Source: an uncultured Paracoccaceae bacterium (lineage in GTDB: Bacteria > Pseudomonadota > Alphaproteobacteria > Rhodobacterales > Rhodobacteraceae). From it: a stretch of 35,856 nt of DNA. The notes under the pieces were generated by a model, which was given only the letters and a program-made list of their open reading frames with translations, did not search any database and had not been told where the DNA came from. Numbering within the stretch: the first letter of the stretch is position 1; every line of letters starts with the position of its first letter. The position numbers and the translations under genes were made by a program. The stretch is from contig CANMPD010000012.1 in assembly GCA_947499635.1 (NCBI GenBank), positions 1-35,856 on the forward strand, given 5' to 3'. Positions 1 through 9,062 of the stretch are shown one piece after another.

Positions 1-77
1 TGCTGTCGCCCGTTGACTTCGAGAAAAGACAGCTCAAACTGGAAAAGGCAGGTGTCTAGGAAACTAGGGGCACCTCA
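1..77 (+). mobile_element. Right end of an IS3-family insertion sequence (partial)
   Basis: The window opens inside the 3' end of an IS3-type transposase gene and the element appears to end at the TCA at 75-77. IS3-family ends are normally 5'-TGA...TCA-3', which fits the sequence GGGGCACCTCA at 67-77. Reading through the transposase stop gives Glu-Thr-Arg-Gly-Thr-Ser, which I recall as a common C-terminal tail in this family, so the terminal repeat and the gene end overlap as expected. The left end lies outside the window, so neither the target duplication nor the element's completeness can be judged. Confidence 0.65.
3..59 (+). CDS. IS3-family transposase (OrfB) C-terminal fragment
   Basis: This is the last 18 codons and the stop (TAG at 57-59) of a reading frame that enters from the left edge. 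The visible residues are LSPVDFEKRQLKLEKAGV. The LSPxxFE...LKLxxAGV pattern is typical of the C-terminus of the DDE integrase-type transposase of IS3 elements. The catalytic domain is outside the window, so activity cannot be assessed. The call rests on a short but characteristic tail plus the IS-like end that follows directly. Confidence 0.6.
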   Translation: MSPVDFEKRQLKLEKAGV

Positions 78-371
78 ATCATAAAACACAATGCTTAGCT
101 CGTCATTTGTATCTCAAGAGGCATGTGATGTAGCTAATGTAACTAAAAGCAATTCGTGAAGCTTACATTATTGGAACCCTCTTCAAAGCTGCGTGATATC
201 GGCGTTATATTGCTGGAATAGGGTCCAAACTCTTCATAGCCTAGTAAACAGAAAGTTGCTCCTGCACTTTTGAGGCGTACAGAATGTGCGACGGCCACAA
301 GATAAAACCCACGCGATACGATACAAACACCTGTTACATCGCGCTTGTAGACTGACACAAAGGAACGCCCG
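78..371. other. AT-richer spacer between the IS end and egtB
   Basis: This 294-base stretch is lower in GC than its neighbours and shows no convincing gene. It must hold the egtB promoter, but no clear -35/-10 pair was found. A ribosome binding site (AAAGGAA, about 359-365) precedes the egtB start. A 23-codon reading frame (284-355) with a GAGG sequence eight bases upstream ends just before that site. It could be a translated leader, but this is speculative. Confidence 0.5.
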
Positions 372-1634
372 ATGACCGCAACACGCGCCAAAATTTCTCC
401 CAGTTCTGTCAACGAACTTTTCACGCGCACCCGGGCGAGAACAGATACTTTGGTTGCACCATTGGCCCCCGAAGACATGATGCTACAAAGCATGGAAGAC
501 GCGTCCCCTGCGAAGTGGCACCTTGCGCACACCACTTGGTTTTTTGAAGAATTTATTCTCAAACCACGCTTGCCTACCTACGTGTCGCCGGACGATCGTT
601 TCGCCTTTTTGTTCAATTCGTATTACACACAAGCCGGCCCCCGACATGCTCGCGACAAGCGAGGGATGGTGTCTCGTCCCGACGGACAAGCCGTCCGCGA
701 CTATCGCTCTTATGTCGAAGACAGCCTCACCACTTTGATGGCCACGTCCCGCGATGACCTTGATGACATCGCCGAACTGGTTGAACTCGGGTGCCACCAC
801 GAGATGCAGCACCAGGAATTATTGGTCACAGACCTATTGCATGGGCTTAGTTTCAATCCCCTGCTGCCGGTTTACAAAGACCCGGAACCTTTGCCCGTGA
901 CCAAAGAACAACCACTCGAGTTTACCCGCCACGCTGGCGGATTGGTCGAAATCGGTCATACCGGCTCAGGGTTTTCCTATGACTGCGAAGGGCCGCGACA
1001 CAAAACCTACCTGCACACGTATGACATCGCGAACCGTCCCGTCACCAACCGTGACTGGATCGCATTTATGCAAGACGGTGGATATAGCGACAGTCGCCAC
1101 TGGTTGATGGAAGGGTTTGCTGTTTCAAAACGCGAAGCGTGGGAGCACCCGCTGTACTGGTGGCAGCAAGATGGCGAATGGTGGACCTATACCCTGCGTG
1201 GGCCGCAACCTGTTGCGCTTGATGCGCCCGTTGTTCATGTCAGCTATTACGAGGCCGATGCCTATGCCCGCTGGGCCGGCGCACGTCTGCCCACCGAAGC
1301 AGAACACGAATGCGCCTTTCGTGACACCCCCATTGCCGGGAATTTCATGGGAGATGCCGAAGCTATTGGCATGCTGCGCCCTATGCCCGGCGATGGTATT
1401 TGGGGGGATGTTTGGGAGTGGACCGCATCCGACTTTGCACCCTATCCAGGGTTTCGCCCCCCCGAAGGCGCACTTGGCGAATACAATGGTAAATTCATGG
1501 TCAACCAACGCGTGCTGCGCGGCGGATCTTGTGCGACACCACGCGAACAGATGCGTACGACCTATCGCACCTTTTTCTATCCCCATCAGCGTTGGCAGAT
1601 GATGGGCTTTAGACTGGCCAAGGATGTGGCATAA
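372..1634 (+). CDS. egtB: Ergothioneine biosynthesis protein EgtB (iron-dependent sulfoxide synthase)
   Basis: EgtB joins hercynine (trimethylhistidine) to a thiol donor, gamma-glutamylcysteine or cysteine, using O2 and a non-heme iron, to give the sulfoxide precursor of ergothioneine. The 420-residue protein has an N-terminal DinB-like domain (about 20-165) and a C-terminal formylglycine-generating-enzyme-like domain (about 190-418). The iron-ligand pattern is visible as KWHLAHTTWFFE (His50/His53) and HEMQHQE (His143, His147). The C-terminal domain carries GDVWEWT and a VLRGGS...GFRLA ending. The start has a good ribosome binding site and the stop overlaps the egtD start (TAATG). No egtC amidase gene is nearby, so the thiol donor is uncertain. 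Cytoplasmic. Confidence 0.95.
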   Translation: MTATRAKISPSSVNELFTRTRARTDTLVAPLAPEDMMLQSMEDASPAKWHLAHTTWFFEEFILKPRLPTYVSPDDRFAFLFNSYYTQAGPRHARDKRGMVSRPDGQAVRDYRSYVEDSLTTLMATSRDDLDDIAELVELGCHHEMQHQELLVTDLLHGLSFNPLLPVYKDPEPLPVTKEQPLEFTRHAGGLVEIGHTGSGFSYDCEGPRHKTYLHTYDIANRPVTNRDWIAFMQDGGYSDSRHWLMEGFAVSKREAWEHPLYWWQQDGEWWTYTLRGPQPVALDAPVVHVSYYEADAYARWAGARLPTEAEHECAFRDTPIAGNFMGDAEAIGMLRPMPGDGIWGDVWEWTASDFAPYPGFRPPEGALGEYNGKFMVNQRVLRGGSCATPREQMRTTYRTFFYPHQRWQMMGFRLAKDVA

Positions 1635-2590
1635 TGGACGGGACAAGGACAACGCAGCAATGCGAAACTGCCGCGAACTTGCTGGATGATGCCCTTATGG
1701 GTCTGTCTCGCACGCAAAAAACGCTTTCGCCCAAATGGCTGTATGATCAGCGGGGCAGCCATCTATTTGAACAAATCACCAGCCTTCCGGAATACTATCC
1801 GACCCGCACAGAAACCGCTATTTTACAACAACATGCCCAGCGCCTTGCTAATGTAATCCCCAACGGCGGCGTACTGGCTGAGTTCGGCTCGGGTGCATCG
1901 ATAAAGACCCGTACACTCCTTGATGCGGGCGCACATTTTTCTGCCTATGTGCCAATCGATATCTCTGCAGACTTCTTGTTTGAAACTGCTCAGGATCTGC
2001 AACGCCGTTACCCCCAGATCAATATCGTGCCACTGGTCGGAGACTTCACCGCGCCGCTCTCCCTTCCCTCAAGCGTTGCAGGTCAGCCGACCGTTGGCTT
2101 TTTCCCCGGCTCGACAATCGGCAATCTACCGCACGACCTTGCCGTAGATTTGCTGGCCCAAGCCCGACTTTGGTCTGGCAGCTGCGGCTTTATCCTTGGC
2201 GTGGATCTGGTCAAAAATCCCCAAACGCTGGTTGCCGCCTACGATGATGCCCAAGGGGTGACGGCGCAGTTTATTTCAAACATCCTCGTGCGCCTAAATA
2301 CCGAAGTTGGAGCCGATTTTAATTTGGCAGGCTTTGACTATCGCGCCACATGGGATGCCGACATCGCGCGGATCAATATGGCCCTCGTGTCAAATCACGC
2401 GCAATCCGTGACACTGGCTGGACACGAAATCACTTTTGCTGACGGCGAAGAAATCCATGTCAGTGCGGCGCGAAAATTCACGCCAGCCTCGCTTGGTGCG
2501 CTGGCCGGTCAAGCAGGCTGGGCAGTTGATGACATGCTGACCGATCCTACGGAAAAATATGCTGTGGCGCTTCTGCGTCCACAGTCCTGA
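1634..2590 (+). CDS. egtD: L-histidine N(alpha)-methyltransferase EgtD
   Basis: EgtD trimethylates the alpha-amino group of histidine with three S-adenosylmethionine molecules to give hercynine, the substrate of EgtB. The 318-residue length is normal for the family. Visible family landmarks are LSPKWLYDQRGSHLFEQI with LPEYYPTRTE near residues 30-60, the SAM-binding LAEFGSGASIKT near 80, and the PIDIS segment near 110. The start codon overlaps the egtB stop by one base, so the two are translationally coupled. Together they form a minimal two-gene ergothioneine cassette. A strong hairpin follows the stop. Confidence 0.95.
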   Translation: MDGTRTTQQCETAANLLDDALMGLSRTQKTLSPKWLYDQRGSHLFEQITSLPEYYPTRTETAILQQHAQRLANVIPNGGVLAEFGSGASIKTRTLLDAGAHFSAYVPIDISADFLFETAQDLQRRYPQINIVPLVGDFTAPLSLPSSVAGQPTVGFFPGSTIGNLPHDLAVDLLAQARLWSGSCGFILGVDLVKNPQTLVAAYDDAQGVTAQFISNILVRLNTEVGADFNLAGFDYRATWDADIARINMALVSNHAQSVTLAGHEITFADGEEIHVSAARKFTPASLGALAGQAGWAVDDMLTDPTEKYAVALLRPQS

Positions 2591-2594
2591 AGAA

Positions 2595-2634
2595 CATTGA
2601 CCTAAAGAGGTGCTTCCGCCCCTTTAGGTCAATG
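2595..2634. terminator. Hairpin between convergent egtD and ridA, probable bidirectional terminator
   Basis: A perfect 13-bp inverted repeat (CATTGACCTAAAG at 2595-2607, complement at 2622-2634) lies between the egtD stop and the ridA stop. There is no long U tract on either strand. Its position between two converging genes supports termination in both directions. Confidence 0.7.
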
Positions 2635-2641
2635 TGGATGT

Positions 2642-3001
2642 TTACGCAGCCCCGGATGCTGCGACGATTAAAATTTCAACTTTCAACTCGGGGCTGGCCA
2701 GTTTGGCTTCGCCGCAGGCACGTGCGGGTTCGTGGCCATTCTCAACCCAAGCATCCCAAACCTCGTTCATTTCAGCAAGATCCGCCATATCTGCCAGCCA
2801 AATCGTTGCCGATAAAATACGGTTTTTGTCGCTGCCAACCGAGCCCAGCAGATCTTCGATTTTCTGCAATGTGGTACGGGTCTGATCCGCGACACTGTCG
2901 CCACGGTTTCCAACCTGCCCGCACAGATAGATGGTGTTGTTATGTTCGACGATGCGGCTCATACGGCCGGTGCCTTGGTGGCGGGTAATCGCAAGTGTCA
3001 T
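2642..3001 (-). CDS. RidA/YjgF family protein
   Basis: RidA-family proteins hydrolyse reactive enamine/imine intermediates released by PLP enzymes, though several subfamilies have other or unknown roles. The 119-residue length is normal for the trimeric fold. The segment PARACGEAKLASPELKVEI at the C-terminus carries the conserved Arg and the downstream Glu that RidA uses for substrate carboxylate binding and water activation. The gene starts 12 bases after the stop of the exporter gene and probably shares its transcript. The exact substrate cannot be inferred. Confidence 0.9.
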   Translation of the reverse strand: MTLAITRHQGTGRMSRIVEHNNTIYLCGQVGNRGDSVADQTRTTLQKIEDLLGSVGSDKNRILSATIWLADMADLAEMNEVWDAWVENGHEPARACGEAKLASPELKVEILIVAASGAA

Positions 3002-3013
3002 AGAGCAAAGACC

Positions 3014-4039
3014 TTATACAAGAGAGGTGTAGGTAAACATCAAAGCGATCCCGAGCAAAAACAACGTCTCAAGCGCCAAGATAACCAGAAAAGACGGGTG
3101 CACACGCAACACCGCGCCCAGATTGGTACGTAACCCAATCGCAGCAATCGCCGCAACCATCATCCAACGTGCCAGCTCAGAGATCACTTCGACAACGACC
3201 TCAGGAATAGGCAAAACTGACCGCGCGATCGCCAATCCCACAAACAAAATCAAAAACCACGGAAAAGGTGACGTTCCGCTCTGGTCATTGCGCGACAACA
3301 GATGGGTTGCAAAGACCAAAATCGGCAACGTCGCCACCCGTAGCATTTTCACCAAAGTCGCGGTCAGGCCAGCTTCGTCGCTAACCGAATACCCCGCGCC
3401 GACAACCTGTGCCACATCATGGACGGTTGCTCCGATCAAAAAGCCGGTTTGCGTGTCATCAAACCCAAGATAACCAAATAAAATCGGGTACATCACCATA
3501 GCAATGGTCGACAAGACAGTGACCGCAATGACCACCAAAACCGTATCGTTCTCGCGCTCTTTGCTCTTTGGTAACACCGACGAAAACGCCAACGCAGCCG
3601 AAGCCCCACAGACAGCAACCGCGCCGCCTGATAAAATACCAAAGGTCACGCGCCGTCCCGCGATCAATGCCAATGCGGTGCCAAAGGCCATGGTTATAGG
3701 CACCATCAACACCACAGCTGCAATGGATACCCCCCCAATTGCCTGCACATCCGAAAACCCGAGGCGAATTCCCAGCAAACCCACCCCAAGTCGCAAGACT
3801 GTCTTGGCCGTAAAATTCAATCCGCCTTCTAAACTTGGCACATCCGCAAGAAACCCAAGCGACAAGCCAATTAGCAATGCGAATAACATCGTCGGCGCGC
3901 CGTAATGTTCGGACAGAAATGTCGCAGTGGCCGCAACCATCAGCGCCACAGATACCCCACGCCAGTGGCTAAGGTTCAGCTTCACACGTGCCCAACCAAA
4001 CAGCTGATCCAGTTTGGCCCAAGTCATACGATCATCCAT
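3014..4039 (-). CDS. YeiH/YadS-type family membrane exporter (putative sulfate exporter family)
   Basis: A 341-residue integral membrane protein with about ten hydrophobic segments, of the YeiH family (Pfam Cons_hypoth698). Members are often labelled putative sulfate exporters, on limited evidence. Recognisable segments are LRLGVGLLGIRL, the FGILSGGAVAVCGASAALA stretch with its conserved Cys, and IGATVHDVAQVVGAGY. I chose the start at 4039 because an AGGAG sequence lies seven to eight bases upstream. An upstream in-frame ATG at 4078 would add 13 unlikely residues. The ridA-like gene follows after 12 bases. Transport substrate not established. Confidence 0.85.
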   Translation of the reverse strand: MDDRMTWAKLDQLFGWARVKLNLSHWRGVSVALMVAATATFLSEHYGAPTMLFALLIGLSLGFLADVPSLEGGLNFTAKTVLRLGVGLLGIRLGFSDVQAIGGVSIAAVVLMVPITMAFGTALALIAGRRVTFGILSGGAVAVCGASAALAFSSVLPKSKERENDTVLVVIAVTVLSTIAMVMYPILFGYLGFDDTQTGFLIGATVHDVAQVVGAGYSVSDEAGLTATLVKMLRVATLPILVFATHLLSRNDQSGTSPFPWFLILFVGLAIARSVLPIPEVVVEVISELARWMMVAAIAAIGLRTNLGAVLRVHPSFLVILALETLFLLGIALMFTYTSLV

Positions 4040-4143
4040 AAGACCGCTCCTGTCGAAAACGTGCGAACCGTCAATCACACTCTGGATAGAGGGATACTGC
4101 AGCCATTAAATTTTGCCTAGTTAAGACTTTGCAAAGGTTTGGA

Positions 4144-6591
4144 TCAGCCCCCGCGCACCCGCTGTGACGTTGGATCGTACATCGGCCTGAGCGAAGCCGT
4201 TGCCCTGACCCGTGTGCCTGCGATTTCAATCTCATAGTCCGAGGCCAGAACCTGCGCGGCACTTTCGCCTGTACAAGGCACATAGCCCAAACCAACCGCG
4301 CCCCCCAACGTGTGACCATAGGCCCCAGAGGTCAGATAGCTCACCAACTGACCATCCCGCAAAATCGGCTCGGCGTGATACAACAACGGTTCTGGATCGG
4401 TCAGCAAAAATTGTACCATTCGCATTTGCAAACCCGACTCGCGCTTTGCCTCGACTGCAGCACACCCGAGATACGCCACATCGGTTTTTTTGACTGCAAA
4501 GCCAAGTCCCGCCTCAAGAATATGATCTTCAGCCGTGATATCATGGCCAAAGTGACGAAAGCCTTTTTCGATCCGGCAGCTGTCCATCATATGCAGACCG
4601 CATAGTTTTGCGCCCAGATCCTGCCCCGCCGTATGCAGCACTTCGAAGACATGCGCCGCCATATCGGCTGAGACATACAGCTCCCAGCCCAGTTCGCCCA
4701 CATAGGTCACCCGATGCGCGCGGGCCAACCCCATACCGATTTCAATATCCTGATAGGTGCCGAACGGATTGGTTTCATTGCTAAAGTCATTGGGCGATAC
4801 ACGTGACAAAAGTTTACGCGCATTCGGCCCCATCACACAGATCACGGCTTCGGCCGCAGTTATATCCGTAACGACCACGCGGTAATCACCCTGATGACGG
4901 CGCAACCATGTCTGATCAGCCAGACATGTGGCTGCAGGCGTCACCACCAAATAAGCCGTTTCCGACAGGCGTGTAATGGTGACATCCGCTTCGATCCCGC
5001 CAGATGTGTTCAGGAATTGACTGTAGACGATTTTGCCCACGGGCACCGACAGGTTGCTGGCGGCAACATAATTCAAAAATGCCTCAGCCTCGGGGCCTTC
5101 TACGCGGATTTTCCCAAAGGACGACATGTCATAGAGGCCAATATTTTCACGCACGGCCCTGTGTTCACGCGCCGCGTTTTCAAACCAGTTCTGCCGCTTC
5201 CAGGTATATTCATATGCAGCTGTCTGACCGGGGTCTGCAAACCAATTGGCGCGCTCCCAGCCTGCAACCTCTCCGAACACCGCCCCCTCAGCCTTTAAAG
5301 CTTCATGTAACGGAGATCGCCGTATGCCGCGCGCCGTGGCCTTTTGGCGATAGGGGAAATGGTCCGCATAAAGCAAACCCAATGTTTCCTTAGAGCGTTC
5401 AAACAAATATGTTTTATTCCCTTGGAACGTCTGCATCCGCGAGATGTCGACATCGCCCAGATCAAATGGCTTTGATCCCGTGTCCATCCATGCGGCAAGC
5501 GCCATGCCTGCGCCCCCTGCCGACTGGATCCCGATAGAATTAAAACCGGCTGCGACCCAAACATTCTCCATCTCGGGTGCGCGGCCTAGATGATAGGAAT
5601 CATCCGGTGTAAAGCTCTCGGGGCCATTAAAAAATGTATGAATCCCCGCCTCAGCCAACAAAGGCATGCGGTTCACTGCCGCCTCTAAGATCGGTTCAAA
5701 ATGATCGAAATCTTCGGGCAGTTGGTCGAATTCAAAATCCGTAGGAATCCCATCCATACCCCAAGGCTTGGCAACAGGTTCAAACGCGCCTAGCAGAATT
5801 TTACCCGCGTCTTCCTTGTAATAGGCGCATTCATCAGGCACGCGCAATGTCGGCAATTGCCCCAATTCGGGGATCGTATCGGTCACGATATAAAAGTGTT
5901 CGCAGGCATGCAGAGGAACATTCACACCCATTTGGCGACCAACCTCATGGCCCCACATTCCACCGCAGTTCACAACCATGTCGCAATCGATACGACCTTG
6001 TTCTTCGCCGCGAATCCATTGCACGCCAGTAATACGGCGCCCCTCTTTGCTATATCCAGTCACATGTGTCTGCTCAAAGATCTGCGCTCCACGGTTTTTA
6101 GCCCCACGCGCCAAAGCAAGGGCGATATTGGCCGGATCACCTTGCCCATCCTTGTCCAGATAGACCGCGCCTTTGACATCTTTGATATTAAGATGCGGAT
6201 AACGGGTTAGCACCTCTTGTGGGCTGATCCCTTCAACGTCGACTCCAAAAGCCCGGGCCATAGACGCCTGACGCAGGATTTCTTCGTGACGTTCCTCTGT
6301 CAGTGCGACCGTGATCGATCCGTTGCGGCGAAAACCTGTCGCAACGCCTGTTTCAGCTTCAAGATCACCGTATAATTCTTGGCTGTACTTAGCGAGCTTG
6401 GTCATGTTTTTGGTCGCCCGCAACTGTGCGATCAGACCAGCAGCATGCCATGTGGTGCCAGAGGTCAACTGCTTGCGTTCCAACAACACAACGTCTTTCC
6501 AACCTAATTTGGTCAGATGATACGCGACAGAGCAGCCAATGACCCCGCCTCCAACGATGACCACCCGTGCTGTGTTTGGAATGTCTTTCAT
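4144..6591 (-). CDS. FAD-dependent oxidoreductase / GcvT fusion (dimethylglycine/sarcosine dehydrogenase-like), copy 2
   Basis: This 815-residue protein has the layout of dimethylglycine and sarcosine dehydrogenases. It has an N-terminal DAO-type FAD domain (about 10-370, nucleotide-binding GGGVIG near residue 14), a linker domain (about 375-430), and a C-terminal folate-binding GcvT domain (about 440-805). SGTTWHAAG near residue 45 contains the His that carries covalent FAD in mammalian dimethylglycine dehydrogenase. Such enzymes oxidise N-methyl groups and pass the one-carbon unit to tetrahydrofolate. It lies 23 bases downstream of its paralog and in the same orientation, so it is probably the last gene of the operon led by the XRE regulator. 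The actual substrate is not determined by sequence. Confidence 0.88.
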   Translation of the reverse strand: MKDIPNTARVVIVGGGVIGCSVAYHLTKLGWKDVVLLERKQLTSGTTWHAAGLIAQLRATKNMTKLAKYSQELYGDLEAETGVATGFRRNGSITVALTEERHEEILRQASMARAFGVDVEGISPQEVLTRYPHLNIKDVKGAVYLDKDGQGDPANIALALARGAKNRGAQIFEQTHVTGYSKEGRRITGVQWIRGEEQGRIDCDMVVNCGGMWGHEVGRQMGVNVPLHACEHFYIVTDTIPELGQLPTLRVPDECAYYKEDAGKILLGAFEPVAKPWGMDGIPTDFEFDQLPEDFDHFEPILEAAVNRMPLLAEAGIHTFFNGPESFTPDDSYHLGRAPEMENVWVAAGFNSIGIQSAGGAGMALAAWMDTGSKPFDLGDVDISRMQTFQGNKTYLFERSKETLGLLYADHFPYRQKATARGIRRSPLHEALKAEGAVFGEVAGWERANWFADPGQTAAYEYTWKRQNWFENAAREHRAVRENIGLYDMSSFGKIRVEGPEAEAFLNYVAASNLSVPVGKIVYSQFLNTSGGIEADVTITRLSETAYLVVTPAATCLADQTWLRRHQGDYRVVVTDITAAEAVICVMGPNARKLLSRVSPNDFSNETNPFGTYQDIEIGMGLARAHRVTYVGELGWELYVSADMAAHVFEVLHTAGQDLGAKLCGLHMMDSCRIEKGFRHFGHDITAEDHILEAGLGFAVKKTDVAYLGCAAVEAKRESGLQMRMVQFLLTDPEPLLYHAEPILRDGQLVSYLTSGAYGHTLGGAVGLGYVPCTGESAAQVLASDYEIEIAGTRVRATASLRPMYDPTSQRVRGG

Positions 6592-6614
6592 GTCACTGTC
6601 TCTCGGTCATCAGA

Positions 6615-9053
6615 TTAAGCTTTGAGGCGAAGGTTTTCGCAATCCCACAAGACACGTCCCGACGCGACAGACGCACTGTGTCGCTTACCATAGATTTCCA
6701 CCTCGAGCTGATTGCCTGCCTTACCTGCTTTTGCGTCAACCATCGCCAATGCAATCGCCATCTGCGTGCGGTACCCATAGGCAGCCGACAGAATCTCACC
6801 CACACGCGCGCCGTTTTCGAACACCGCTGCCATATAAGGTGCGTCTTGCTCCCCCGGATCGACAGTTAATGTCACCAGACATTTACCGACACCTGCCGCA
6901 TGCTCAGCCGTCAAGGCTGACTTTCCCGGAAAATCGTGGTCTTTGTCCAATTTCACAAAGCGCGCCAGACCCGTTTCAAACATGGAATAATCGGTGGACA
7001 AATCCCCCTTCCAGGTCAGGTACCCTTTTTCGATCCGCATTGAATTCAACGCATACATCCCAAACGGTACAGCCCCCGCATCGCGGATCGCTGCATAGAT
7101 TTCCGCAGCATCATCGACCGCACAATGCACTTCCCAACCAAGTTCACCCACAAAAGAGACACGCGCCAACATGACTGTCTTGCCTGCGACGGTCGCCGTT
7201 TGATGCGTCAACCAGCCCAGCGCCAGATCTGCATCTGATATCCCTGCAAAGACATCGCGCGCCTTAGGGCCACTTACCAGAAAAGTGGTGGTCGCATCTG
7301 TTTGATCCAACAAAGACAATCCCTGTGGCAAACTGCGGGTCAGCATCTCGTAATCATGCCATTGCGCCACAGATGCCGTCATCAAAGTAAAGTCATCTTC
7401 GCCGTGGCGGATACAGGACATCTCGCTCAGCACGCGGCCTTGATTTGTTGCAAAATAGATCAAATTCAATCGGCCAACCTTTGGGAGCCCGCCCGTGATC
7501 TGTCCCCGCAACCACTGCGCCGCGCCTGCGCCTGACAAGGCATAACGCGAAAAGCCGCAAATATCGATGACGCCCACTCCGTCACGCACGGCCTCGACCT
7601 CGGCGCGAATTCGGGGCTCCCAGGGTCCGCTGCGATCCCAGGTATGCGTAGAGGTTGCACTGGTGTCGTCACCGTCTTTGGCAAACCAATTGGCGCGTTC
7701 CCAGCCGTTGTAGCTCCCCATTTGCGCGCCATCCGCAATCAGGCGGTCATGCGTTGCGGACAGTTTCTTATTACGCCCTGCCGGCCATTCGTGATGTGGA
7801 AAATGCATCGCATATTCATGGCCATAAGTTTCCAGCGCTTTGGCAGTCGTATACCCTGCATCGACATAGCCCGTATAGCGACGTGGATCGATGGCCCACA
7901 TATCCCATTCGGTGTGACCATGCATGATCCATTCCGATATGATTTTACCCGCGCCCCCGCCCTGTGCGATGCCAAAGGTAAAGCTATGCGCCTCAAACGC
8001 ATTTACCACGCCCGGCATTGGGCCAACCATTGGCATACCATCAGGCGCATAGGGAATGGGACCATTGATATTGCGCTGCACCCCTTGCGTCCCCAGTAAA
8101 GGCACACGCGCCATCGCGTCCTCGATATACCACTCCAGACGATCCAGATCATCTGGGTACAGCTGAAAACTAAAGTCGTCGGGCATATCCTGTCCAGATG
8201 CCCAACCAACCTGACAGTTCCGCTCGTAAGGGCCTAAATTCAGGCTATAGGTATCCTGACGCAGATAATAAGATGTATCCACATCCCGCACCAATGGCAG
8301 TTTACGACCGTTTTTCTCTGTCCAGTCTTTAATCTCGGGAATGGGTTCGGTCAGAAAATACTGATGACTCATTACGGTCATCGGCACTTTGCGCCCGCCA
8401 TGGGGTAAGAACCAATCGCCAATACGCGCTGCGTAATACCCACCTGCGTTGACAACATATTCGCAGCGAATATCGCCCTTTTCTGTGTGGACGATCCACT
8501 CACCTTGATCCCGGCTCACACCCGTTGCAGGGGCGAAACGTGCGATTGTGCCCCCATGCAGGCGCGCGCCTTTTGCCAATGCCTGCGTGAGCTGCGACGG
8601 ATCGATGTCTCCATCCAGCGGGTCCCATAAACCGCCCTCAAGATCATGGGTTTCCATGAATGGCATATGCGCCTGTAATTCTTCTGGGGTGCATATATCC
8701 ATCTGCAACCCTTGGTGCGCAGCCATGCCACGGACGCGTTCGAACTCCATCATCCGGCTATGACTATGCGCCAAACGCACGGACCCGGTCACATGGTAGT
8801 TGATCGGATAGCTGACCTCATTCGCCAAGGCGCGATACAGTGCCATGCTATAACGCTGCATATTCATCACACCGTAGCTGGTCGAGAAATTCGGACAGTT
8901 TCCCGCCGCGTGCCACGTCGACCCTGCCGTAAGTTCGTTTTTTTCAAGTAAAACGCAATCGGACCAACCTGCTTTGGCCAGATGATATAGCGCCGAGACG
9001 CCAACAACACCGCCACCGATAATAACAACACGCGCAGTCGTAGGAAGAGACAT
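6615..9053 (-). CDS. FAD-dependent oxidoreductase / GcvT fusion (dimethylglycine/sarcosine dehydrogenase-like), copy 1
   Basis: An 812-residue protein with the same domain order as its neighbour: DAO-type FAD domain (GGGVVG near residue 13, SGxTWHAAG-like AGSTWHAAG near 43 with the likely flavin-linking His), linker, and GcvT aminomethyltransferase-like C-terminal half with GELGWEVH near residue 635. The two proteins are clearly homologous but differ strongly after the HAAG motif (NCPNFS here, LIAQLR in the other), at the expected active-site entrance, so different substrates are likely. The start follows the XRE-cupin stop by nine bases, giving the order regulator, copy 1, copy 2. Likely role: oxidative demethylation of a methylated amine with folate as one-carbon acceptor. 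Confidence 0.88.
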   Translation of the reverse strand: MSLPTTARVVIIGGGVVGVSALYHLAKAGWSDCVLLEKNELTAGSTWHAAGNCPNFSTSYGVMNMQRYSMALYRALANEVSYPINYHVTGSVRLAHSHSRMMEFERVRGMAAHQGLQMDICTPEELQAHMPFMETHDLEGGLWDPLDGDIDPSQLTQALAKGARLHGGTIARFAPATGVSRDQGEWIVHTEKGDIRCEYVVNAGGYYAARIGDWFLPHGGRKVPMTVMSHQYFLTEPIPEIKDWTEKNGRKLPLVRDVDTSYYLRQDTYSLNLGPYERNCQVGWASGQDMPDDFSFQLYPDDLDRLEWYIEDAMARVPLLGTQGVQRNINGPIPYAPDGMPMVGPMPGVVNAFEAHSFTFGIAQGGGAGKIISEWIMHGHTEWDMWAIDPRRYTGYVDAGYTTAKALETYGHEYAMHFPHHEWPAGRNKKLSATHDRLIADGAQMGSYNGWERANWFAKDGDDTSATSTHTWDRSGPWEPRIRAEVEAVRDGVGVIDICGFSRYALSGAGAAQWLRGQITGGLPKVGRLNLIYFATNQGRVLSEMSCIRHGEDDFTLMTASVAQWHDYEMLTRSLPQGLSLLDQTDATTTFLVSGPKARDVFAGISDADLALGWLTHQTATVAGKTVMLARVSFVGELGWEVHCAVDDAAEIYAAIRDAGAVPFGMYALNSMRIEKGYLTWKGDLSTDYSMFETGLARFVKLDKDHDFPGKSALTAEHAAGVGKCLVTLTVDPGEQDAPYMAAVFENGARVGEILSAAYGYRTQMAIALAMVDAKAGKAGNQLEVEIYGKRHSASVASGRVLWDCENLRLKA

Positions 9054-9062
9054 GTAAAGACC

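Noticed and set aside
143-562. Minus-strand 139-codon frame overlapping the egtB start
   Set aside because: It runs antisense into egtB, has no recognisable features and its N-terminal part is explained by egtB codon structure.
1125-1652. 175-codon antisense frame inside egtB
   Set aside because: Shadow frame of a well-supported gene, with low-complexity composition and no motif.
4127-4136. Palindrome CTTTGCAAAG downstream of the FAD-GcvT operon
   Set aside because: Ten bases with no loop and no U tract are too weak to call a terminator.
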